DNA of 64,000 bases, taken from the NCBI GenBank assembly GCA_000349905.1, contig KB722737.1, positions 271,327-335,326 of the forward strand, given 5' to 3'. Each line of letters begins with the position of its first letter. Position 1 is the stretch's first letter. The position numbers and the translations under genes are program-made. Positions 46,301-57,077 of the stretch are shown piece after piece. The stretch comes from Volvariella volvacea V23 (Eukaryota; Basidiomycota; Agaricomycetes; Agaricales; Pluteaceae). The notes under the pieces are model-generated. The model saw only the letters and a list, made by a program, of their open reading frames with translations. It had not been told where the DNA came from and searched no databases.

Positions 46301-46738
46301 TCATTCTACATTATTGGATGATATTCTCAGTGCCTGCTTGCTCCGATCCAGTCAGAAGGATATGGGAGAATTGCTACGAAGTGCTTTAGAAGATGTACTC
46401 AAGTTTGCTGTTCTGGTCGGGGAATTGTACAGAGGACGAAGAGAGGAATATTATGTGGCAGAAGCACTAGACGAGCTTTATCCATATTTCTTCAGTAAGG
46501 TCTCTGCCTTGGTACGTCGCTGTTGCACGTGGATTTATCGATCCAGCATGCTAACGATGACTGGCAGTGTAAGCTATTGAGGAGCTCAGTGGGCAAAAAC
46601 ATAAGCACTACTTTCAGCGATGGTGTTGTGCTGCCAACTGAGAGGAAGGATGAGCAGCCCGTAGGCGGTATTGATATGCTATATCACCTCCTTATCCGCA
46701 TCGACGCAGGGAGCTGGTGGGTGAACCATACAGCGTGA
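43375..46738 (+). CDS. Gamma-tubulin complex component (Spc97/Spc98 family, GCP5/6-like)
   Basis: This is a component of the gamma-tubulin ring complex, which nucleates microtubules at spindle poles. Exons: 43375-43683, 43741-43850, 43896-44105, 44158-44232, 44281-44479, 44530-45754, 45828-45986, 46036-46511, 46568-46738; 977 residues. The N-terminal GRIP1-type region has LSWDKLHPSFSPAALSTSFL, VSNQDVLKALKMTVSGTSST and GYIMIDGQDEVSS. The C-terminal GRIP2-type region has KLNTLLRALDFLYMDYKAPS, YQRAFAFLLRLLRVE, RKCLHHFRFVAQEFLSCVSS and FANCH-like FDLANCHSTLLDDILSACLL. The middle is less conserved, which argues for GCP5/GCP6 rather than the compact GCP2/3/4. It ends GSWWVNHTA, the usual position for this family. 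The acceptor of intron six was chosen among two AGs for continuity (DPTSFNDVI). Confidence 0.88.
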
Positions 46739-46968
46739 CGTGCGTGTACCGAAACAGGCAGGGCAAGACATGGTAGGATTACCCTGGATACGTCATAGCT
46801 GGTGGCAGGCAGGGCCTGTAGACACCAATAAACCCCTAACTAACTGAATCCGTATATCAGGCGGCCCAAACACCCATCCCATCTCTTTCGTCTATTCTTC
46901 AACAGCCTCGTTTTGGCCGTGCTGCAATACCAACATTTCATATCCATTTGCCGTCAATTTAATAGAAG

Positions 46969-47725
46969 ATGCCTAAACCATCTATAATCCCCGGTGCTTT
47001 CTTCTGCTTTGCCGCTTTTGTCTTTCTCCTATTCGTTAAGCATCGCCCCGCCTTTCCCCTGTTGTTAGGAGAACAAACTGATCCAGGATTACAGGTCTCG
47101 ATATCAGTACCGACATGGCATCGTGTCTCCTTTCTTAATGTTGGACCTCCTGAAGCAACGACTCGCTTTGGTGTATTCGGAGGGACGGGGCATTCGCCCT
47201 CTGTTGGGTATCATTTTGATGCGGCAGGGGTGACTTATGAGTATGTCTGTGATTAATTCATATACCCAAATCTCAACCCTCCTTGCGTGAACGTGCAGCA
47301 CCAGTGCCGTTAACTCAACCGTCATTTACAATCTCACAAAAATTCTAATTTTGCATCCCATAGGTATTTTTCCTCATTTCAGAGTTCCCCTGTCTTAGTG
47401 ATTGGCTGACAAACCCATAGTCTGCGGGATTGCATTCTTCGGATTTGTTGCCGGTGCACTTGGCGTATTCTTCAGTGAAATCTGGTTATTGATAATGACC
47501 ATGCTCGCCTCTTTGGGTGGTTTCGTTCTACTGGTCGCTTTCGTCGTAGATATGGTCGTCTTCTGCTTGACACGATCGCATTTCAACAGCCAAGGCGTAC
47601 ACGCTAGCCTTGGAAATGCCAACTGGCTGACTTTGGCTGCTGTTTTCTCTCTGATATTTGCTTCCATGGCTTCTTGCTACGTACTCTTCTGCTTTGGCAA
47701 GAGGAACAAGGGTGTTCCCTACTAG
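46969..47725 (+). CDS. SUR7/PalI-type four-span membrane protein
   Basis: PalI (Rim9) family proteins help the plasma-membrane pH-sensing complex of the Rim/Pal pathway; related SUR7 proteins mark eisosomes. Exons: 46969-47240, 47299-47363, 47421-47725; 213 residues. TM1 is IPGAFFCFAAFVFLLFV, followed by an extracellular loop with SFLNVGPPEATTRFGVFGGT and GHSPSVGYHFDA. The GxxSxGY-like part matches the conserved loop of this family, although its usual cysteine pair is missing here. TM2 is VCGIAFFGFVAGALGVFF, TM3 IMTMLASLGGFVLLVAFVVD, and TM4 WLTLAAVFSLIFASMASCYV, with the conserved NANWLTLAA before TM4. The missing cysteines make a true PalI role uncertain; the four-span topology is clear. 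Confidence 0.8.
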
Positions 47726-47904
47726 ATCACAGATAGTTGCTTCGCTGGATTTGCTGCACGTATGACACTGATTCTGTACCGTACTATGTGACTCCAGTAA
47801 TTCCTAAACTTACTCTTGCATCATTCCTTCATACATGCTACTCATTGTATCCGTAGTGATCGGTGATTTATGGAGAACCGCGACGGCAAAATGACTACTG
47901 ATGC

Positions 47905-49414
47905 CTATTCCATCGTGCCAAACGCTAAAGGGTTTTGCACACCCAAGATCTTTGAGAAGGGCAATTCAGGGGTAGGCTGAAGCCAATTCTTCTCGTCATA
48001 CTGAGCATGTGGTGGCGATTCAATCATGTGGAACGTATATGCAAATCGCGTATTCGGACTGGCATTCCTCTCTGACTTGTGCAGGACAGATCCGTGAATC
48101 AGTACAAGGTCACCTGCAAAAAGTGGTTCATCTTGCATTTCGCAATAAGGGTGTCAATGGTATTCATACCTGCAAAGCATGGCACCAAGACGTATTCTCC
48201 TTGTGAAGGAACAGATGCAGGCTTCGTCTTAGAGCTCACCGGCTCAAACCCAGTACCCCCTCCTGGAAGTCGAACAAAGCGCTTTTCGATGGTAGTCGTC
48301 AAATGTGAGCCAGGTAAGAACGATAAAGCCCCGTTTTCCGCCGTGCACTGCTCCAGCGCAATCCAGAACCCCAAAGCTGAAGGTGGGTCCGTATACTGTT
48401 GGCTATGGTTACACTAGACCAACCATAATGGCTGCACCAAGTGACTTACCAGGAAGGTTCTTATAATTGAAGGGAGTTCGTTACCGACCATACACCTTCA
48501 AGAGACACGGAAAACATACGAATCATTGTGCTCTGGGACTAGAGATTGTGCAATCAGCAGAGGTATCAGAAGCTCACTGATCTCCTACCTTCGCCGCCGA
48601 TCTGAGGCTGCTTCGTGATGACCATAGACTGGAGAGCTTTGCGCACGCGCACATGAAATACTTATCTGTGGGTTTATAGTATAGTACGCGTACCTACTGG
48701 ATCACGATGGAACTTCAAATCACGAACGACAGCTTTCAAGCGTTCATTCTCCAAGGTGACCTTGCGAAATACTGGATCTAGCTCGTGAAGACCTGGTGAC
48801 GCAATGAACCACTAATTACCCATGCAATGTTGTTGCACACACCATGTCCGATCTTGTTCACGGCCTTCTGCTTTTCTCTTGTGAGCCTTCCTTGTGAATC
48901 CACAGCATCCTCCTCCAAAAAGTATCGGCTATAGAATGCGACGAGTCAATACCGCCCATTCCTACTCCACACAAAGGCCTACACAGCCTATTGATAAGAA
49001 ACCAGACACACATCTTGTCACCAGACGTCAGGAAATACTCGTCTCCAACGTGGTCCTTGTCTCCTGTTGTGAATTTTGTCTGCATAAAGGAGAATCTGCC
49101 GTCAATACAAGGGTCTCATAAAGGGGGTATACTGGGACCTTGGGGTGATTCTCAATATCAAATTCATCAAGCAGGTTCTTCGAGCGCGCCAGCAAGGCAC
49201 TAGTTTCTTCAGAGTCCAAAAAGCTGGGGACAACTAGGTAACTATTGGGCGTTCATCACTATTGAAGTGTCGGGAACAAGGGAGGAGTTCAGTTACCCAT
49301 CACGGTAGAACTAAGACACAAGATTTCATGTCAGCACATGTACTCAGGGTTTTCAGGAATTGGAAATTGCCACACCCGATCGATTTGCTCTCGAGTTAAA
49401 AACTCCAGGGACAT
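47905..49414 (-). CDS. Phytanoyl-CoA dioxygenase family protein
   Basis: This is an Fe(II)/2-oxoglutarate-dependent oxygenase related to human PHYH/PHYHD1; its substrate in fungi is unknown. Exons in transcript order: 49376-49414, 49297-49310, 49139-49241, 49012-49079, 48843-48928, 48694-48792, 48589-48636, 48520-48538, 48450-48459, 48170-48395, 47905-48113; 306 residues. The N-terminus is LTREQIDRFYRDGYLVVPSF. The iron-binding HxD is in VPEHNDSTFLYTDPPS, spliced from three exons of which the middle one is 10 nt. The distal His and the 2-oxoglutarate Arg are in DLVLIHGSVLHKSERNASPN. Also conserved are ALGFWIALEQCTAENGALSF and LPGSHL. The product most resembles the PHYHD1 branch in length and lack of a peroxisomal C-terminal signal (it ends -FGTME). 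Confidence 0.93.
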
Positions 49415-49595
49415 GCTGGCGAATCAACAGTGATGAAGCTGGTGATGGGAACCGGAGTAGCAGGTTAACGATTATGGAATGCAACTATCAGATAAGATAA
49501 ACATAGGGAGGAGATAATACACAGTATTCGTTTGTCATGGCTTTTGCGACGTCAAGTATAAAAGTACATGAAATCGTTTATATCATCGCATGTCG

Positions 49596-52258
49596 TTACT
49601 CGGCGGGACCGCCGACCTCAGGCTCATCAACATTTTCCCCGTTCTCCAGTAATTGTATGAGGTGGTCAATTTTGGCCTTGTGAATACGGTGGTGCTCCTG
49701 CCATCCTTTCCAAGGATGATGGGGATGCTATGTACGGATGTCAATCATACATGGCGCACGGAAGTGTGAATAAGCCTACCATCCGTCCAAAAGCTTGGAA
49801 TATTTTGTCTGAGGTACCATCGGGTTTTGTGGCGAAATATTTGGCCAGCAAGATATCATCTTCTCGGCTGTACCTCATTTTTTTGTCAGGCGGTTGGGGT
49901 AAGGGCTCATCGCCTTCAGAGCGTTGAAGTTCATGACGATGACGACGCCAAAACTTCATCCACGATGCCCGGGAATGATGAGGAGCCTGATGACGATGCA
50001 AATGATCGGCGACAATGCATTGTTGGGTGGTTTTTACTTACCTTTGCTGCCACTTCCTTCCAGAAAGCCACCATGTCAAGCCTACCCTGGGATCTGCAAA
50101 TACAACAGCTGTTATTACAGAGGATATCTCAGCCGCACTGGCAACCTACTTTCGGTAGTCCATAAATTTGACAAGGAACGTAACGTCTTCTGGCGTGAAT
50201 GCTACGCCCTTTCCTGTCGTACTTCTGAATAGCGCCCGTGGTGGTGTCGGAGATCGATTACGTTGTACAGGCGGTGTAGATTGGAGCTGCTGAAGGATTG
50301 CTTGCATTGTACCTGGTCCAGGACCCGCAACGCGCATCGTAGAGGGGTCCTCTGGCATGTCTTGGTCGCCGTCTTGACCAGGTGATTCCGAGCGATCCAG
50401 GTTCATCATGTATCCACCAAGCCGAATCTGATGCTTGTTGCAGTATCGCCTCCAAGAGTAGAACCTGGTCGCCGTTGAGTAAGAAATTCAAAAAATATTG
50501 GAACCACAATGCATACGTGTGATGCGGTGCCTTCACTGCAATACGCTCGCAAATCTCGCGTAAGCTGAAGTGTACTGTCAATAAAGGAGGTTATTCATGT
50601 CAAACAAATCTACCTTAGTACTAAGCCCTGTTCCTGACAATAATCAATGTATTTTTTGAGGTATTCGATATCTTCTGCTGTGAACAAATTTCCGCCATAC
50701 GTGCTCTTGATCACACGAGTAGGAGGTGTCGGTGAGCGTGCTGGAGGGTTGCGGCCAACTACTAAACTGGAAGCTGGCGTGGCTGGAGGGGGCTGCTCGG
50801 TGTAGGCACCGGAACGCAAATGCGATGAATGCGAATGCTTACCTGTACTCGAGTTCGCCTCCTACCACGTTGCTCCTTCTCGTTCGAGTCGTCTGGTGTA
50901 GCTGAAGGGGCAGGAGGCTGTGAGGGTGGTGCTGGTGGTTGTGGTGCTGACGTTGTAGGATCCTCTACGAACTGAGTTGGTTGCTCGTAAGGTTGTTCAT
51001 ATTGAGCCTGAATGTTATAAGCGCTTGAACCAGAGTAGAGCAATCATGACACAAGCTCACAGGTGGTTCATAGTACTGATTGGTTGGTACCCACGTTTGG
51101 GGGTCACGATAGCGGTAATCATACCCGGATGGCGTGGGACCTGTAATAGGTTCTTGGGGATGTGTTGTTTCGTAATTGTCCCAAGTTTCCTCACGATAGG
51201 GTGGACGATGTATGAGGTGTGGGTGTGCTGTAGAGGGTGGGGGCTGTGGCGGCGTTATATGGGTTTGCTGGGGTGCAATACCTGCGGTCGCCTGCCAGGT
51301 TTGGGGAGGCGCAGCTGTCGCGGGATGAAGTCCACGATCGGGTTGAATAGGTGCTCCATAGAACGACGGAAAAGGCTGGTGCACGAGATCAACAGCAGCC
51401 ATGGTAGGCAGGGGAGGAGCTGTGTGCAGCGGATGCTGAGGTTGCTGTTGGGGCTGCGACTGAACTGGCTCAGGTGGAGGAGCGGTCTGTCGTGTGCTCC
51501 GACGCCTGGTCGGGCTTGATATGGTTACTTGGGCAGGCGCAGATGCTGTTTGGGAGTCGAGGATCGCGGGGGGCGCCCTGAAATGAAGATAGGCTCTCAT
51601 ATTTGACTCGGGGAAATGTTGGAATGGCTTACGTCTCATTGCCAGTCACTCTGCAGCCAGCCCAACCTTCGTGGAACGTCTGCAGTTGTCCGGCTTTGAC
51701 ACACTCATGTACCCAGCGTGCATTGAGAACGATCTTGCCCTTCTTTGAGGCATATTGCCTCCAGAGGTTTTGTCCAGAGGGCTTGTAGGGATCGACTGTA
51801 TGAAATCGGAATCAATGGATATGAAGTTGAGAACAGACGCGAATGAAGCGGCCAGAATGACAGTTGCGCTTGTGGGTGTTGTAGAGACTGAGAAACACAC
51901 CAAGTATATAGGGAACGCCACTGTAACCAGGAGAGACGGTACCACCGTGTTTCTGCAAAGAGCAGGTTGAGAAGGGGCTAATGATTGGAGATAGAGGCAA
52001 AGATGGCAGCTCCGGTTCTGAGGAGAAAACGCCGGGTATAAACAGCTACGCGACGCGACTCACTGTTATGAGCTGGACGAGGGTATGTCTGTCGTCGACA
52101 TCCTTCTCGATGTAGATGGCCAGAGGAGTGCCAAGCATGGGGTCGATGAACAAGTCATCGGGAAGGGGAGCGTCGGTGGTGTCCTGGGTAGGGCGGGGAA
52201 AGGGCTCCTGTTCAGCATACGGGCCATGGCGACGGGCAGACGTGCGAGCAGGTGCCAT
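49596..52258 (-). CDS. RAP1: Telomere protein Rap1 (BRCT plus three Myb-like repeats)
   Basis: Rap1 is a telomere-capping shelterin component. Exons in transcript order: 52064-52258, 51901-51952, 51633-51795, 51061-51577, 50843-51007, 50614-50792, 50465-50564, 50150-50427, 50042-50093, 49780-49986, 49596-49727; 679 residues. The N-terminal BRCT (about 28-135) reads DLFIDPMLGTPLAIYIEKDV, LITKHGGTVSPGYSGVPYIL and IVLNARWVHECVKAGQLQTF. A Pro/Gln-rich linker (about 140-400) follows. There are three Myb-like units: FTAEDIEYLKKYIDYCQEQG..., FTPEDVTFLVKFMDYRKSQG... and YSREDDILLAKYFATK..., each ending in a PHH(x4)W block (APHHTYALWF, APHHSRASWM, HPHHPWKGW). I see no RCT domain at the end (NVDEPEVGGPAE). 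One intron (50428-50464) is only 37 nt. Confidence 0.85.
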
Positions 52259-52920
52259 GGGTCTTGCCCGAGCAGATAATCGGTGCGGTTGGGGGTTTTG
52301 GAGTCCCACCTCCCGAACCGCTCGCGACCATTTCAGGCGGAGCTTCAACTTTGCCTCCCCACAAACTAGGGCGGAGCGGACGACAAGCCCATGCTCATAG
52401 TTTCGTTCCTTTTGAGCTGCATATGCACCACCAATACAGCATCCCATTCGCATACACATACATTGCATCGTCCACAAGTCCTATGTCACACGTTTCAAGA
52501 GGCGTCGTTACCACCTCACTTGAGAGTAAATGATGGGGGAAACGGAACCACATTCGTGGAGTGATGGTTGGCATAACTCAGAGATGGACCAATTCTGAGC
52601 CGTGAAAGGGCGTTGCTCAAGCACCTTGGACAAAAATAAGGTTATAGATGGCCCTTCCCGACTATTCCGGGCGCAAAGAGGCGACAAGGCTGTCCAAGAG
52701 CGGTATTGTGGAGGCCGGACTGGCTGGTATCTGCAGCAAGGCGGAATAATAATGGCGGTGGCCAAGAAATCAGGGAGAACAGCAGACGTTCTCGATGGAA
52801 TTTCAGTTGTTGCTTGTCCTAATTTGGTTAGCGGAGTTTGAAATAGGCCTTGGTAGCGGAGACTGTTGATTCTCACCGCCTCGCTGCATCTCACCTCGAC
52901 TATCCCTCCCCGCCCCCACC
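52259..52920. promoter_or_regulatory. Divergent promoter region, RAP1 / CDC24
   Basis: These 662 bases lie between two divergent start codons and must hold both promoters. I cannot name specific elements, and the short open frames are not conserved. Confidence 0.4.
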
Positions 52921-55900
52921 ATGGCGTCCGCTGCAGGTCGCAAAAAGTCCATAGTATCGACCCAGGGGCTCCAAATCGACACCCCCGTTGCAAACAACAC
53001 CCTCCTTAACAAAGCTGCCTCCTCTTCCACTTCCCTCTATCAGCAATGCTCTTCCCTCCGATCTCGACTCATGCGCATTCGCGGTTTCCCTCATTACTTC
53101 TCTCTCATATCATCCGACGACTCCCGACGGTCAACCGACCCCGTAACCCAACTATGGGACCTCTTCTCCATAGGCATACCCCTCTGCTACATCTTCGATC
53201 AGCTCTCAGCGGAGGAGGGATTTGCTAAAATTAACCACTCTCAATTCGACCCAGACAAATACGAAGCAAACCCAGACCGTGTAAAGAAGCATGCGATTGC
53301 CCTATTCGCCATGCAAGTCCGCAATGAAAAGGTCATGGACCGCATTCCAGGATGTGAACCCTTTACCGTAACAGACTTGTGGAATCGTGATTCCACAGAT
53401 GGCTTGGTCAAAGTGCGTCGGGGCGACCTGTGCTTTAATCCTCACCTCATGTTCTACTTCAGGTCGTGAACACAGTGACAGCTATTGTCGAGCATCTTCC
53501 TGAAGATGCATTCGATAATAGCCCACCCTCCCCGACCCTTGGTTCACATGACTCAATGGATACACTGGTCGGCGAAGTCCCGCTACCGCCAGCAACAGCC
53601 CAGGAAGCTGCCCGAAACAATATCGTCCGTGAGATGGTGGAGACGGAGCGAAAATACGTCCAGGATCTGGAAGTTATGCAGGTGCGTCCCTATCCACCCA
53701 CCCACCCACCCCTGCGACTTACAATCACCAGAAATATGCCAATGCTCTGGCGCAAGGCAACATCATCGATCAGGATACCATTCACCTCCTCTTTCCCAAT
53801 TTGAATAAGCTCGTTAACTTTCAGCGTAAATTCCTGATCCGGTTTGAGAGTGCAGCCGAACTTTCCTGGCAGGACCAGAGATGGGGACAACTGTTCTTGG
53901 ACAATGTGAGTGGTTCCAATACATTGTACTTGATCCAGAGGTTTCATTATCCCTGCCCGCTTGCTTGCTTGATCGGGAACAATAGGAAGACGAGTTCATC
54001 GTGTATGAGCCATATTGCGCTAATTACACCAACGCATCGGAGCTCATGCTTGCTAATGAACAAGCATTATCTGTGAGTACAAAGCCCCCTCCCTGCTGCC
54101 TATCACTTGTACGCTGAGGTCAATGAACCTTGGCTGTTGTTGTGGCAACCCTATCCATCTTTCGGTCATGTCCGATACTAACAAACACCCATCAATAGGA
54201 GCTCAACCACATGATCAATGTCAAGGGAGAGCTTCCCGCCTTCCTGATCAAGCCAGTCCAGCGCGTTTGCAAATATCCGCTTCTCCTTGATGTAGGCTGA
54301 ATCGCTCCAATTCTAGTCGTGAGTCACTAACCAGTTCATTAGTCTCTGGTGAAAGCTACCTCAGTAGCCAGTTATCCTCATTTTGAAGAATTAAAGAGAG
54401 GGTCCGATGCTGCTAAGCGTATTGCAGACAAGATCAACGAAGCCCAACGGCGTGCAGAAAACGAACAAACAGTTCGGAACTTGAGAGAACGAATTGAAGA
54501 CTGGAAGGGTCATCACTTAGAAAATTTCGGTGACCTTCTGTTGGACGACATCTTCGTAGTGACCAAGTCCGACATTGATCGTGAATATCACGTATTTCTA
54601 TTCGAAAAGATCATCCTTTGCTGCAAGGAAGCCCTACCTCCCCAAGTTAATGGTGCCCGTAAGGTTAACAAAACTAATTCCATCTTGAAAAAGCAGGCAG
54701 GCGTCCCCCCAACGCCGGGCCCAGCGACCCAACCAACTAGGAAGAACACGCCATTGCTGCTCAAGGGTCGTATCTTCTTGGGCAATGTAACTCAGGCCGT
54801 CCCTATGTCCCCGAGGAACTCCATGCGTACGCCCTCTTACTATAGTCTTGATGACCTAGTCTCACATCACTCTCAGCGGCATCTGCGGTGCCTACCCACT
54901 ACCCCCTGGCTGTGTGGTGGAAAGGAGATGACGACCTTGAATTCTTTACTTTGAGATGCCGCCGCGAGGATCAAATGCGCCAATGGGAAAGCGCAATTAA
55001 TCGTCTTATCAAGGAGTCTGCTCAAAGGCGAGCATTGGACCGTGTCTCGCATGGTATCTCTCGAGTAGCTGCTCTTGGACAGAACAGCACGAATCCTGCA
55101 CCAGTTCACCGCCAACCCAATCACCCCTTTCCTCAACAACCCCCGCTTCTTCAGCCCTCACAACAGCTACCCCCGCCCCATCACGTTTACAGCAACTATA
55201 ATCACTCTAATTCTTTAACGCATAATGGACGTGGCATTCGCAACTCCCCATATGGAAGTGAAGAGCAGGTCTCATCTTCCCTTTCGAGTTCCTATGGCCA
55301 CAGTTACCCAGCGCATGATGGATTCGATTTTGAGCCTGAAGGCGATGAGGACGATTATGAAGACTATCCTCCTACTAATTATCCCTCAGGACGTGGTACA
55401 CCCATGGGAAACCGTCGACATAACAATGCCATGAGTCTTCCCGCGGAGCGTGAGCCCGCAATAGTACCCGAGCGTCCTCGCGCTCATACTGAAGACGTCA
55501 ACGGCCCTGTTATGGCTCAATGGCGGAATAATGGAATGGCGCCACCCCCCTTACCTTCTGGTTCCCATCCTCGTTCACAAAGCATTCGCGGTAATCCCGC
55601 GTATCCTTCTGAGACCTACACTAATGGTGCTCCCAAGCAGCGTCCAGCTCTACGAAGCCAGTTCAGCTCAACACGCCTCAAGGCTACGTACGATGCGAAT
55701 GGTGATTACCGTAGTGCTACTCCGGATTACAGAAATGGCAATGCCCACACTCCCGTACCCTCACAACCAACGAGCCGATCGAGAAGTGCGAGCCAACCGT
55801 CAGCATATGTACCGAAATCTGTACCTCCACCGTTACCGGCCTCTACCCAATGGAATCGCGACCGTGCTAACACCTCAAGTGCAAATAAGCGCGGCAGCGG

Positions 55901-56318
55901 CTCCAGTCAATCAACAGGAGATAGTTCCGAATATTCGCCTAACAGCTCATCGCCTATCACGCCATATGGTTCTAGTGAATCATCACTTGCTGGCGTGGGC
56001 ATTAGACCTTCTCGATCACAAGGGTTTGACAATGCCGTTCACCATCATGCAGCACCTAGTCCACAAGTCAAAGTCAAGGTACACTTCCACGAGGACATTT
56101 TCGTCATTCAGGTACCTCGGCACACTGAATACGATGAACTGGTGGAGAAAGTTGGCCGGAAGATTCGTTTATGTGGACCCCGTAGGGACGATGGACCGCT
56201 GAGAGTCAAATACGTTGATGAAGATGGTGACATGGTATCTCTAGGATCAACAGAGGATGTCCAAATGGCATTTGAACAGTGGAGACCAGGAGGTCAAGTT
56301 ACACTCTATGTAACATAA
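52921..56318 (+). CDS. CDC24: Cdc24, guanine nucleotide exchange factor for Cdc42
   Basis: Cdc24 activates the GTPase Cdc42 and sets cell polarity at hyphal tips. Exons: 52921-53412, 53463-53681, 53732-53905, 53986-54072, 54199-54291, 54343-54826, 54877-56318; 996 residues. Domains in order: a calponin-like CDC24 domain (about 90-190; DPVTQLWDLFSIGIPLCYIF); the DH catalytic domain (about 215-400; NIVREMVETERKYVQDLEVM, ELPAFLIKPVQRVCKYPLLL); the PH domain (about 425-570; LLLDDIFVVTKSD, VFLFEKIILCCKEAL, YPLAVWWKGDDDLEFFTL); a long Ser/Pro/Asn-rich linker; and the PB1 domain (about 910-996; KVKVHFHEDIFVIQVPRHTE, DDGPLRVKYVDEDGDMV), which binds the scaffold Bem1. The 126-nt intron 54073-54198 is the longest in this gene. 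The PH junction required a 50-nt intron with GTACGC donor. Confidence 0.95.
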
Positions 56319-57077
56319 ATACGCTCTTCCGATGCCTGCAGTCACGCCCTCATTCCCACCTCGTCTATCCATACAATCATTCCGGATTTCCGCTTGCCAT
56401 TGGTCTCATGCCTACCAATACCCTCTTTCCACCATATCCTCTTCTCGTGGAGCCGATTTCACGATCTCTTACTCTTACATTCCATTCCCAGGGACTCGCA
56501 CATTAAGATTCGTTCCTTCTCCCATTATCATTGTTTTTTTTTTGTATCACCGATTTTGTCCATTGTCATCCTCCCCCCTGCATTTCTCCTGTCGTCTTCA
56601 TTTCTCTACCTGGTATCCTGACATCACCCTCGTTCATTTCGCCCCTGGGAAGATTTTAATGCATGCTCAGCCACTCGTTTCACTACACTTTACGTCCCTC
56701 CTTTGTCCGCTATCTAACTGTTATTTGTTATCTCTCTTTCTGGTTACTAGTATTTACTTGCTCCTTCCGTGCCCTTTCCACCTTTCAAGAGCCTTACCGT
56801 GGGCTGGGAGGGGTGCAGTTTCTTTCCTTCCTAGGGATTCAGTACTTTGTTTTGTACCAATTAGTAGAGACTATACTTGGGGAGCTCAATCAACATTTTT
56901 TCGTCAAGTGCTAGGACTAGTGTGAACTCCCACTGCGTTAGGTATCCAGGTTTTATCGATGTGTGCATTAGGAGAGTTTACGAATTACACTCATAATTGC
57001 AAGGGCTGATGCCGACAGGGAACTTGTCTATAGATGAATTACAGTGATCTAAAAGGGTTGTCGTTGCTACTAACTGT
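56319..57077. other. Intergenic, convergent 3' ends of CDC24 and GH63-like gene
   Basis: These 759 bases include a long pyrimidine-rich CDC24 3' untranslated stretch (56400-56800), with a T10 run near 56527. A 197-codon open frame there is compositional, without family features. Confidence 0.5.

Noticed and set aside
50977..51519. 180-codon + strand frame rich in Cys, Trp and Arg
   Set aside because: It is antisense to the Pro/Gln-rich linker of RAP1.
56332..56925. 197-codon + strand frame after CDC24
   Set aside because: It lies in a pyrimidine-rich 3' untranslated region, has no ATG at its start and encodes Leu/Ser/Pro/Phe low-complexity sequence.
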